A stretch of 64,000 bases of DNA from NCBI RefSeq assembly GCF_907165045.1, contig NZ_CAJRAU010000006.1:62001-126000 (forward strand). The letters run 5' to 3'. Under the pieces are notes generated by a model, which saw only the letters and a program-made list of their open reading frames with translations, did not search any database and was not told the origin of the DNA. This DNA comes from Dyadobacter linearis. GTDB taxonomy: Bacteria > Bacteroidota > Bacteroidia > Cytophagales > Spirosomataceae. Position 1 is the stretch's first letter. Every line of letters begins with the position of its first letter. This document shows positions 57,037-64,000 of the stretch, piece after piece. The position numbers were made by a program, and so were the translations under genes.

Positions 57037-58146
57037 CTATTTGACGTTTTTCCGACGGTTTCTTTGAAAATCTTCTAAAACAAATCCACCGAGTCCCTGC
57101 AAATTACTGTAATACGCGCGGCCGTTATTTACTTGTGTGAAGTTTTGCACAAACTGCTTTAAGTATGGATCGGTGGCGATCATGAAGGTAGTCACCGGAA
57201 TGTCCAGCCTGCGGCATTGTGCGGCTAGTGTAAGGGTTTTATTGATGATTTTACGGTCGAGACCGAAGCTGTTTTTATAATATCTGATACCTTCTTTCAA
57301 ACAGGTGGGTTTGCCGTCGGTGATCATGAAAATCTGCTTGTTACGCGTCTTTTTTCTGCGTAAAATGTCCATTGCCAATTCCAGACCTGCCACTGTATTC
57401 GTGTGATAAGGTCCCACTTCCAGGTAAGGCAAATCTTTGATCTGGATCTGCCACGCGTCGTTTCCGAAGACAATAATATCCAGAGAGTCTTTTGGGTATT
57501 TGCTGCGGATCAGTTCGGCCAAAGCCAATGCAACTTTCTTTGCCGGCGTAATGCGGTCCTCCCCATATAATATCATCGAGTGGCTGATATCGATCATAAC
57601 GACCGTTGCAGTCGTAGTTTTCTGTTCACGTTCCACGACTTCCAGGTCATTTTCCATCAAAGTGAAATCGCCGATACCGTGGTTAACCTGCGCGTTTTTG
57701 ATAGATTCCGTCATCGCGATCTGATCCAGTGTATCGCCGAATTGAAACTGACGAATATCACTGCTTAGCTCGTCGCCCACGCCCATGTGCGGTGTGTGGT
57801 GATTTCCGCCTGTCTTCGATCTTTTTAGTTTACCAAAAATTTCATCGAGCGCACTTTTGCGGATACTTTTCTCCGCTTTCGGCGTCATAATAATCTTACT
57901 TTCGCCTTCCTGCTGCTCTTCGGTGATATAGCCTTTCTTTTTCAGATCATCGAAAAAGTCACCTATTCCGTACGAATCGTTGGTAAGGTTATATTGACGA
58001 TCGAGCTCGCTGAGCCACGACATAGCTTCACTTACGTCGCCCGACGTCATAAGCAGTAACTGCTGAAAAATATCGAAAAGCTGATCAAACTTACTATTGG
58101 CTCCCTGCTCAGGTGGAGTATATTTAGAAAAACGATGTCCCCGCAT
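57037..58146 (-). CDS. VWA-domain protein, likely partner of the ChlI/MoxR-like ATPase
   Basis: The 369-residue protein has an N-terminal helical region (about 1-170) and a C-terminal von Willebrand A domain with the metal-ion adhesion site DISHS (residues 186-190), and ITDGKPTC. No signal peptide or membrane segment is seen, so it is cytoplasmic. VWA proteins pair with MoxR/ChlI-like ATPases to remodel or load metals onto substrates. Here the partner candidate is encoded 27 kb away at 28780-30315 instead of next door. It is convergent with the PIG-L gene, with a 9-base gap and no terminator. Confidence 0.85.
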   Translation of the reverse strand: MRGHRFSKYTPPEQGANSKFDQLFDIFQQLLLMTSGDVSEAMSWLSELDRQYNLTNDSYGIGDFFDDLKKKGYITEEQQEGESKIIMTPKAEKSIRKSALDEIFGKLKRSKTGGNHHTPHMGVGDELSSDIRQFQFGDTLDQIAMTESIKNAQVNHGIGDFTLMENDLEVVEREQKTTTATVVMIDISHSMILYGEDRITPAKKVALALAELIRSKYPKDSLDIIVFGNDAWQIQIKDLPYLEVGPYHTNTVAGLELAMDILRRKKTRNKQIFMITDGKPTCLKEGIRYYKNSFGLDRKIINKTLTLAAQCRRLDIPVTTFMIATDPYLKQFVQNFTQVNNGRAYYSNLQGLGGFVLEDFQRNRRKNVK

Positions 58147-58178
58147 TGTAATCTGGTGTTTTTTAGAAAGCCTTTAAC

Positions 58179-58219
58179 AAATTCGGCTACTTCCAAGTTA
58201 ATTGAAAGTAGCCGAATTT
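58179..58219 (-). terminator. Terminator at the end of the SUF operon
   Basis: A perfect 14-bp stem (58206-58219 with 58179-58192) with a 13-base loop lies 22 bases after the bacilliredoxin stop on the minus strand. It ends in AAATTTGTTAAAG, a modest T-run, so termination is likely but may be partial. Confidence 0.75.
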
Positions 58220-58240
58220 CAATAATTTATCCGCGATGAA

Positions 58241-58669
58241 CTAAGCTTCTTCCGCGCAGAATTCTTCGAATGCCATTTGCAAATGTTGCGCGATCATCTC
58301 GGCAGAGCGACCCTCAATGTGGTGACGTTCAACGAAATGAATCAACTCACCATCTTTGAAAAGCGCAACCGCCGGAGAAGACGGAGGATAAGGAAGTGTA
58401 TACTCGCGCATTTTCGCAGTAGCTTCCACATCAGCACCTGCAAATACAGTTGCCAGGTGATCCGGCTTGATCTCGCTGCGTGAAAGTGCCGCGCGAACGC
58501 CCGGACGAGCCGCGCCTGCTGCGCAACCACAAACTGAATTGATAACAACCAAAGCAGTTCCTTTGGTATTCTGCATGAAGTTGTCTACTTCTTCCGCACT
58601 TGTCAAATCCTGAAAACCAGCATTAACAAGCTCAGCTTTCATTGGGGCCACTAATTGTGGTGGATACAT
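58241..58669 (-). CDS. BrxA/BrxB-family bacilliredoxin
   Basis: The 142-residue protein matches the YphP/YqiW bacilliredoxin family with a CGC motif (Cys47, Cys49 in NSVCGCAAGAARPG) and a thioredoxin-like fold. In Firmicutes it removes bacillithiol from proteins; in Bacteroidota it may reduce similar mixed disulfides, but bacillithiol use is not shown here. It is the last gene of the SUF-type run, 48 bases after the DUF59 gene, and may protect the Fe-S assembly proteins from oxidation. That last role is inference. Confidence 0.9.
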   Translation of the reverse strand: MYPPQLVAPMKAELVNAGFQDLTSAEEVDNFMQNTKGTALVVINSVCGCAAGAARPGVRAALSRSEIKPDHLATVFAGADVEATAKMREYTLPYPPSSPAVALFKDGELIHFVERHHIEGRSAEMIAQHLQMAFEEFCAEEA

Positions 58670-58717
58670 ATCTCTAAAATTTTTATGGTTATACTTATTA
58701 AACTTCGGCTTTCGCCC

Positions 58718-59029
58718 TCACATAAATCCTAACTCCAGCTTTGCCTCTTCGGACATCATTTCAGTCGTGTAAGGCGGATCAAAAGTCAGCTCAACGCTCA
58801 CATCATTTACACCTTCCACTTCCCTGATCTTTTGTTCCACTTCGCCTGGTAATGTGCCGGCAGATGGGCACGATGGAGAAGTTAATGTCATGGAAACGAA
58901 CACGTTATTAACGGGAAATACTTTAAGGTCGTAAATTAGGCCTAATTCATAAACGTCAACCGGGATCTCCGGATCGTACACCGTTTTGATCGCCTTGACA
59001 ACTTCTTCCCGCAATTCTGATTCTGACAT
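58718..59029 (-). CDS. DUF59 Fe-S assembly protein (SufT-like)
   Basis: The 103-residue protein is a MIP18/DUF59 domain: VYDPEIPVDVYELGLIYDL, then MTLTSPSCPSAG with the conserved Cys, and VSVELTFDPPYTTEMMS. These help mature Fe-S proteins, probably by carrying or transferring clusters. It lies 26 bases after sufE in the SUF run. The length is typical for a stand-alone domain. The function is by family, since direct tests in Bacteroidota are few as far as I know. Confidence 0.93.
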   Translation of the reverse strand: MSESELREEVVKAIKTVYDPEIPVDVYELGLIYDLKVFPVNNVFVSMTLTSPSCPSAGTLPGEVEQKIREVEGVNDVSVELTFDPPYTTEMMSEEAKLELGFM

Positions 59030-59055
59030 TTCTATATTAGTTTCTAAATGACTTC

Positions 59056-59484
59056 CTATTGATTTACTGATTTCGCCTGGTATGCTATTCCGTACGCTTT
59101 CATTTGTTTCAGCATCGCGGCCAGCCCGTTTGATCTGGTTTGGGCAAGGTGCTGGTGTAACCCGATGCGTTCCATAAAGTAAAGATCTGCGCTTGCAATT
59201 TCCTCCGGTGTGTGCCCTGAAAGCACCTTTACCAGCATACTTACCAAACCACGCACTATAATCGCATCGCTATCCGCCTCAAACTTTAAAAGATCACTTT
59301 CCATATAAGCATTAAGCCAAACCCTGGATTGACAACCCTTGATAATATTTTCCTCCGTTTTGTATTGTTCTTCAAGCGGCGGGAATTGCTTGGCGAGATC
59401 TATAATATACTCGTACTTGCTCTCCCACTCATCAAACAATTCAAAATCCGAAATTAGTTCGTCCTGTATCTCGTTTATCGTCAT
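59056..59484 (-). CDS. sufE: Sulfur acceptor protein SufE
   Basis: The 142-residue protein is SufE with the active Cys51 in IIKGCQSRVWLNAY. It takes sulfur from the cysteine desulfurase SufS and passes it to the SufBCD scaffold. Length is typical. The gene lies 29 bases after the DUF5618 gene and 26 bases before the DUF59 gene on the same strand. SufS is encoded just upstream of DUF5618, so the pair is split by only that one gene. Confidence 0.95.
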   Translation of the reverse strand: MTINEIQDELISDFELFDEWESKYEYIIDLAKQFPPLEEQYKTEENIIKGCQSRVWLNAYMESDLLKFEADSDAIIVRGLVSMLVKVLSGHTPEEIASADLYFMERIGLHQHLAQTRSNGLAAMLKQMKAYGIAYQAKSVNQ

Positions 59485-59513
59485 TGTATCAAATTATTCA
59501 ACGGACCTTTAAA

Positions 59514-59894
59514 TTATGCAACGGCCGTTCTTGTCTCTACCCAGTTTATAATTGATTCCGCAGTTTCCAAGCCTGCCTTCGAAACATCTGAGATTGGATT
59601 ACCATCATAACCCATCGCCAAATGCAGTGTGTCATAAGCACCATTGAATGCATTAAGCACTTTCTTGTCCATTTTCGAAAGGCGTTCCTTGTACCAGTCT
59701 ACGTCTTTTCTCTTTTTGGACTTCTCATCAAATAGTGCATCCAACGCTACCAGAACGCCAGTATAGGCGGCGTGGCCTGCCAGCTTTACATACTTTTTAT
59801 CCTGATAATAGCCATCCTCTTTTCTGGCTTTCTCCCTCAAAATTTCCTTCGCATTATTCAGATAACGCTTTGCTTCCTGTACTGTGTTGGGCAT
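59514..59894 (-). CDS. DUF5618 protein within the SUF operon
   Basis: The 126-residue protein matches DUF5618, a short helical family found mainly in Bacteroidota. It has an N-terminal helix (TVQEAKRYLNNAKEILREKA), the VKLAGHAAYTGVLVALDALF segment, and a C-terminal MGYDGNPISDVSKAGLETAE region. It looks like a four-helix HEPN-like bundle, which is my reading by eye. Its place between sufS and sufE suggests a role in Fe-S assembly or sulfur handling, or it may simply hitch-hike. No metal or catalytic residues are evident. Confidence 0.8.
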   Translation of the reverse strand: MPNTVQEAKRYLNNAKEILREKARKEDGYYQDKKYVKLAGHAAYTGVLVALDALFDEKSKKRKDVDWYKERLSKMDKKVLNAFNGAYDTLHLAMGYDGNPISDVSKAGLETAESIINWVETRTAVA

Positions 59895-59937
59895 CTGTGT
59901 ATATAGTTTGGTTCATACAAAGGATAAATTACAAAAA

Positions 59938-61164
59938 TTATCCAAGCATCCTCTTCACCTTATGCAAGCCCTTTATCAGAAGGTCAATTTCCTCGGTTGT
60001 ATTGTAAACAGCAAAAGAAGCGCGGGAGGTTCCGGTGATATTAAAGCGGTTCATGAGCGGCTGGGTACAGTGATGTCCCGTACGCACAGCAATACCCTGT
60101 TGATCGAGTAAAACGCCGATATCCTGGTGGTGAATTCCATCTATTACAAAGGAAAGTACACTTACTTTGTTCTTCGCTTTTCCAATAATCTTCAATCCTT
60201 CAATCTCGCTAACAGCCTCAGTGGCATATTTCAGCAGCCCATTTTCATAAGTGGCGATATTGGATTTGCCCAAAGTATCCACATAATCCAATGCGTATTT
60301 CGCTGCTACCACGTCTGCTATATTCGGCGTTCCGGCTTCGAACTTGTATGGAAGCTCGTTATAAGTTGTTTTTTCAAAAGTAACTTCCTTAATCATTTCC
60401 CCGCCGCCACGGTAAGGCGGCATTGCATTCAGCAGATCCTTTTTACCATACAAAATTCCCAATCCCGTAGGTCCGTAAATTTTGTGAAGGGAAAGTGCGT
60501 AAAAGTCGCAACCGAGATCCTGCACGTCAATATGAAAATGTGAACTCGCCTGAGCACCGTCAATTAGCACCTTAGCTCCTACCGCGTGTGCTTTTTCAAT
60601 GATCTCTTTGATCGGATTAATAGTGCCGAGTGAATTCGAAACGTGCACGACAGACACAAACTTGGTACGCTCGGTCAGCAGCTTTTCATATTCATCCATC
60701 AGCAAATCGCCGTTATCATCGATTGGGATCACTTTTAAAATACATCCCTTTTCTTCACACAGCATTTGCCAGGGGACGATATTGGAGTGGTGCTCCATCG
60801 TAGAAATGATCACTTCGTCGCCTTCTTTCAGGAATTTCCTTCCATAAGTCGAAGCGACCAGGTTGATCCCGTCCGTCGTTCCATAAGTGAATATGATCTC
60901 CTCAGAAAACTCCGCATTCACAAAAGACTGCATCCTTTTCCTTGTCTGCTCGAATGCAGCAGTTGCCTTTTCGGCCAGGTGGTGGATTCCGCGATGGATG
61001 TTGGCATTGTAATGCTCATAATAACCCGACAATGCATCCAAAACCAATCTTGGCTTCTGCGTAGTAGCTGCATTATCAAAATAAACCAGTTGTTTTCCAT
61101 TGATCACCTCATTCAGAATGGGGAAATCATTTCGGATCGAAGCAATATCTAAGGAAGTCTTCAT
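59938..61164 (-). CDS. sufS: Cysteine desulfurase SufS
   Basis: The 408-residue protein is a group II cysteine desulfurase: FDNAATTQKP near the start, the PLP-lysine in YALSLHKIYGPTG, and the active Cys366 in VRTGHHCTQPL. It removes sulfur from cysteine as a persulfide for SufE. I chose ATG 61164 (MKTSLDIASIRNDFP) because it matches the usual SufS start; an in-frame ATG 51 bases upstream lies inside the terminator-like hairpin and would add an unrelated tail. It follows sufD after 78 bases that contain a hairpin. Confidence 0.95.
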   Translation of the reverse strand: MKTSLDIASIRNDFPILNEVINGKQLVYFDNAATTQKPRLVLDALSGYYEHYNANIHRGIHHLAEKATAAFEQTRKRMQSFVNAEFSEEIIFTYGTTDGINLVASTYGRKFLKEGDEVIISTMEHHSNIVPWQMLCEEKGCILKVIPIDDNGDLLMDEYEKLLTERTKFVSVVHVSNSLGTINPIKEIIEKAHAVGAKVLIDGAQASSHFHIDVQDLGCDFYALSLHKIYGPTGLGILYGKKDLLNAMPPYRGGGEMIKEVTFEKTTYNELPYKFEAGTPNIADVVAAKYALDYVDTLGKSNIATYENGLLKYATEAVSEIEGLKIIGKAKNKVSVLSFVIDGIHHQDIGVLLDQQGIAVRTGHHCTQPLMNRFNITGTSRASFAVYNTTEEIDLLIKGLHKVKRMLG

Positions 61165-61177
61165 GAGTGCTATTTTA

Positions 61178-61209
61178 GAAAAATACCCAACCCAAATAAT
61201 TGAGTTGGG
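61178..61209 (-). terminator. Terminator-like hairpin between sufD and sufS
   Basis: On the minus strand CCCAACTC pairs with GGGTTGGG (8 bp, one G.U) with loop AATTATTT, followed by TATTTTTC. It lies between the sufD stop and the sufS start and could lower expression of sufS and later genes. Confidence 0.65.
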
Positions 61210-61242
61210 CGACAATAAGTGTGTCCTGTTATTGCAGAACTA

Positions 61243-62562
61243 TTATTTTGAAGCTAATTTCTCAGCAATTACATTTTCAAGATATTCGCGGATGGAGTCT
61301 ATTCTTATTTGCGAAACTACATCTGCGCAGAAAGCAAACATCAACAGGGATAATGCTTCTGGCCGGGATATTCCACGCGACCGCATGTAAAATAACGCTT
61401 CCTCGTCAATCTGTCCGGTTGTAGTTCCGTGCGAGCATTTTACATCATCCGCATAAATTTCAAGCTGCGGTTTTGTGTTCATACTTGCCTCGGGCGACAG
61501 CACGATGTTTTTGCAAGATTGAAAAGCATTCGTTTTCTGAGCGTCAGGCCGAACGAAGATTTTTCCATTGAAAACCCCTTTCGACTTATCTCTCAAAATC
61601 CCTTTGTATAATTCGTTACTTTCAGAATTCGGCTTGCGGTGATCAGCAACGGTATGATTATCAACGTGCTGCGTTCCGTCTGGAAAATACAGCCCATACA
61701 TATGCGCCTCGCAGCGTTCGCCGTCGAGGATGATATTCAGGTTATTTCTGGTAAAACGACCATTTAATGTCACAGTACCTGCATAAAACTGGGACCTGGC
61801 GAGCATACGAACCTGCGTAGTGCCGATATGGTACGCCTGTTCACTCTCATTCTGAACCTTATAATATTCAACGCCAGCCTCTTCACCTACGTAAATTTCT
61901 GTTACCGCATTGGTGAAAGAGCGGCCGCTCCCCAGTGTCCGGAAAGCTTCTGCCATTTTCAAGTGCGAATTCCTGCCCACCGCGATGATATTTCTCGGCT
62001 GGTTTCCCACATTCTGAGTCCGCGCATCTGCTACAAAACGCAGGATTACAGGGTGCTCAACAGTTTGGTTATCAGGCACGTGAATGAATATGCCGTCTTG
62101 CGCAAAAGCCGTATTCAATTCGGTAAATCCTTCGCCGCTTTCTTTGGTAAGCTCGTTGAAATAAGTATTAACCAGCTGCGGATCTTTTTTTATAGCTTCC
62201 GAAAGTGAAGAAATCGTGATCTGGGCTTGCGAAGATACCATTCGCGACAGCTCCGCATTGTACCGACCATTTACGAAATAGATAATATTCGCATCCTGTT
62301 CCGGAATTTTAAGATCTTCCAGATCAGCCAGGACAACATTGCTTTCGGAATTAAAATTATAAGATTCATTCACCAACTCCTTTACACTTGAGTATTTCCA
62401 CTCTTCATTCCGCACGGTTGGAAAGCCTAGCTGATCAAACCGGGCAAGGGCAGCACGCTTTTTCTGATGAAAAGCAGAGGCAGCCTCGCCATTCATGACA
62501 GATTCGCGGGCGTAAAAATCCGTGATCAGCTTGGTTTTTAAATCTATTGTCTCGGTAGTCAT
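61243..62562 (-). CDS. sufD: Fe-S cluster assembly protein SufD
   Basis: The 439-residue protein is SufD, the partner of SufB in the SufBCD scaffold. It has the right-handed beta-helix core (IIAVGRNSHLKMAEAF and VHNHTVADHRKPNSES-like stretch, in part DNHTVADHRKPNSE) and a conserved C-terminal helical region DEEALFYMRSRGISRPEA. No signal peptide is present. It lies 62 bases downstream of sufC. The canonical SufB partner is not encoded in this window, so it must be elsewhere. Confidence 0.95.
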   Translation of the reverse strand: MTTETIDLKTKLITDFYARESVMNGEAASAFHQKKRAALARFDQLGFPTVRNEEWKYSSVKELVNESYNFNSESNVVLADLEDLKIPEQDANIIYFVNGRYNAELSRMVSSQAQITISSLSEAIKKDPQLVNTYFNELTKESGEGFTELNTAFAQDGIFIHVPDNQTVEHPVILRFVADARTQNVGNQPRNIIAVGRNSHLKMAEAFRTLGSGRSFTNAVTEIYVGEEAGVEYYKVQNESEQAYHIGTTQVRMLARSQFYAGTVTLNGRFTRNNLNIILDGERCEAHMYGLYFPDGTQHVDNHTVADHRKPNSESNELYKGILRDKSKGVFNGKIFVRPDAQKTNAFQSCKNIVLSPEASMNTKPQLEIYADDVKCSHGTTTGQIDEEALFYMRSRGISRPEALSLLMFAFCADVVSQIRIDSIREYLENVIAEKLASK

Positions 62563-62624
62563 TGATTTTTGTATTAGGTAACTTTAATGTTAAGAAACTG
62601 TAAATTTGACGTTTACTTAACTTC

Positions 62625-63383
62625 TTAACTCAACGCTTCCACTTCTGCTTTAATCCAGTCGTAGCCTTTTTCTTCCAGTTCCAAAGCCAATTCTTTCGGA
62701 CCCGATTTCACTATTCTTCCTTTATAAAGCACGTGAACAAAATCAGGCACGATGTAATCCAGTAATCGCTGATAATGGGTTACCACGATCGCAGCCCTCT
62801 CAGGAGAGCGAAGTGAGTTAACACCCTCTGCCACAATTCTTAATGCATCAATATCCAGACCGGAATCTGTTTCGTCCAAAATGGCCAGTTTCGGTTCAAG
62901 TACCGCCATTTGAAATATTTCGTTGCGCTTTTTTTCTCCGCCTGAAAATCCTTCGTTCAATGCGCGCTTCAAAAGTGAATCGTTCATGCTGACCAGCTTA
63001 GCCTTTTCACGTACCATTTTCAGAAACTGCGCAGCGTCAAGCGGGCTTTCGCCTCTGTACTTACGAATTTCATTTACAGCCGTTTTCAAAAAGTTAATAG
63101 TCGTAACACCCGGAATCTCAACAGGATATTGGAATGCAAGGAATATACCTTCTGCTGCTCTTTCCTCAGGTGCCATTTCCAGAATTCCTTTTCCTTCAAA
63201 AAGAACACTTCCGCCTGTCACTTCGTATTCCTCTCTCCCCGCAAGGACCGAAGCCAAGGTACTCTTTCCGGATCCGTTTGGACCCATAATCGCATGGACC
63301 TCACCCGCTTTCACTTCCAGATTGATTCCTTTTAATATTTCCTTGCCTTCAATTGAGGCACGTAAGTCGTTTATCGAGAGCAT
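62625..63383 (-). CDS. sufC: Fe-S cluster assembly ATPase SufC
   Basis: The 252-residue protein is a complete SufC ABC-type ATPase: Walker A GPNGSGKS, signature [12 protein letters not shown], Walker [13 protein letters not shown] and an H-loop in [11 protein letters not shown]. It powers SufBCD. It is the first gene of the run, with a -7 box 43 bases upstream, and the gene on its other side is divergent. So sufC starts this operon without sufB. Confidence 0.97.
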   Translation of the reverse strand: MLSINDLRASIEGKEILKGINLEVKAGEVHAIMGPNGSGKSTLASVLAGREEYEVTGGSVLFEGKGILEMAPEERAAEGIFLAFQYPVEIPGVTTINFLKTAVNEIRKYRGESPLDAAQFLKMVREKAKLVSMNDSLLKRALNEGFSGGEKKRNEIFQMAVLEPKLAILDETDSGLDIDALRIVAEGVNSLRSPERAAIVVTHYQRLLDYIVPDFVHVLYKGRIVKSGPKELALELEEKGYDWIKAEVEALS

Positions 63384-63425
63384 AACTGATTTATTCTTAA
63401 TATGTAGTTCGTGGCAATTTTACCG

Positions 63426-63433
63426 CAAAAGTA
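63426..63433 (-). promoter_or_regulatory. -7 box for the sufC operon
   Basis: The minus strand reads TACTTTTG, a full match to TAnnTTTG, 43 bases upstream of the sufC ATG. The -33 element is not clear. Confidence 0.55.
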
Positions 63434-63644
63434 ACACGTTTTAGGCGTAAATGAAAATGGACAGGAACGAACGAAACGTGTGCCACAGTATACCTACAAC
63501 CTTTTTAAACACACCCTTGTTCCCGTGAAAATGATATTCCGCAACAAAATCCGGCTAAGTCTGCCGGGCTGGTAGCAACAATTTTTAATTGCCACGGAAA
63601 GCCTTACTTTGCGGTTTTGGCAGCCACATCACTTCACTATAAAT

Positions 63645-64000
63645 ATGGATCAGTCAAGAGATTTCGGAATTAACGTTTCGACGGAAACAGGAACGCTCAA
63701 ACGGCTCCTGATACACAGTCCTGACCGCGGATTAGGCAAAGTTGTGCCCAGCAAGGCGCAGGACTGGCTTTTTGAGGATATTGTGCACCTGGATACCATG
63801 CGCCGCGGCGAGTACGATTACTACGTGAAGCTGCTCCTGTATTTTCTTGATCCCGAAAAAATAAAGGGAAAATTGGCAGAGATCGACGCCGACGAAACCA
63901 GGTCATTTTATATCCCCGGTTCTGAAAAGTACTTCGATTCTGATCGCGTAGTTGATATTCAAAAACTGCTGGGCGAGATATTACAGGATAGCAATACTCG
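63645..64000 (+). CDS. Arginine-deiminase-family protein, 5' part, cut by window end
   Basis: An open frame starts at ATG 63645 and runs off the right edge, giving 118 residues. The opening MDQSRDFGINVSTETGTLKR, with RLLIHSPDRGLGKVVPSK and DWLFEDIVHLD, matches the N terminus of the arginine deiminase/guanidinoacetate-type family. The catalytic Cys and His lie beyond the window, so activity cannot be judged. It is divergent from sufC across 261 bases. An imperfect -7-like TTACTTTG lies upstream at about 63604-63611. Confidence 0.75.
   Translation, partial: MDQSRDFGINVSTETGTLKRLLIHSPDRGLGKVVPSKAQDWLFEDIVHLDTMRRGEYDYYVKLLLYFLDPEKIKGKLAEIDADETRSFYIPGSEKYFDSDRVVDIQKLLGEILQDSNT

Noticed and set aside
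61165..61215. Upstream extension of sufS
   Set aside because: It crosses a terminator-like hairpin and does not match SufS starts.
63604..63611. TTACTTTG as a firm promoter for the arginine-deiminase gene
   Set aside because: It deviates from TAnnTTTG and no -33 element at proper spacing is visible.
1..64000. CRISPR arrays, insertion sequences, phage genes or rRNA
   Set aside because: No regularly spaced repeats, transposase, phage structural genes or rRNA sequences were recognised.

Overview
The window looks like chromosomal DNA of a Bacteroidota bacterium, most likely order Cytophagales and close to Spirosomaceae such as Dyadobacter. This rests on gene content and signals: a type IX secretion C-terminal domain, Bacteroidota promoters of the TTG ... 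TAnnTTTG type, almost no Shine-Dalgarno sites, several TTG starts, RNase Y, DUF5618, and a flexirubin/dialkylresorcinol-type pigment locus. The placement is an inference from composition, not from a search.

Layout. 1-2871 holds the 3' part of infB. 3050-14282 is mixed: a frameshifted surface-sugar acyltransferase, a cytoplasmic GH2 glycosidase, a MESH1-like HD hydrolase, an MFS transporter with a tRNA-Val directly behind it, a small lipoprotein, a T9SS-secreted protein, a DUF255 protein and a DinB protein. 14494-17650 is a three-gene cell-envelope operon ending in a vanadium-haloperoxidase/PAP2 lipoprotein. 17745-23818 has an IorAB-type molybdenum oxidoreductase pair, a DUF819 membrane protein, an MBL-fold hydrolase, a lone response regulator and a DUF1684 protein. 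23945-36162 is core housekeeping: pheT, a coiled-coil protein, zapA, rny, a ChlI/MoxR-like ATPase, recA, a PF10023-type peptidase, a DUF3108 protein, an acyl-CoA N-acyltransferase-fold protein and dnaA. 36400-39929 is the two-subunit methylmalonyl-CoA mutase.

39926-54521 is the most distinctive region. It holds a long minus-strand gene cluster (ketosynthase, ACP, ABC exporter, BtrH-like protein, DarB-like FabH, DarA-like flavodoxin, O-methyltransferase, YdcF-like lipoprotein, three unknown exported proteins, phenylacetate-CoA-ligase-like enzyme, C45 autoproteolytic acyltransferase) and a divergent phosphopantetheinyl transferase. Together these resemble the aryl-polyene/dialkylresorcinol (flexirubin) pathway: activate a starter acid, load it on the ACP, extend it, build the resorcinol, join the two and export the product. 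The aromatic ammonia-lyase and the other ketosynthase/ketoreductase/dehydratase genes expected of a full pathway are not in this window.

54553-64000 holds a PIG-L deacetylase, a VWA protein that probably works with the ChlI/MoxR-like ATPase 27 kb away, a SUF iron-sulfur operon (sufC, sufD, sufS, DUF5618, sufE, DUF59, bacilliredoxin) without sufB, and the 5' end of an arginine-deiminase-family gene running off the right edge.

A recurring non-coding feature is a short hairpin plus T-run in the 5' leader. It lies directly behind a recognisable -7 box at pheT, the PF10023 peptidase and the MFS transporter, and a similar hairpin sits in the recA leader. All four pair best, through a G.U wobble, on the sense RNA strand.
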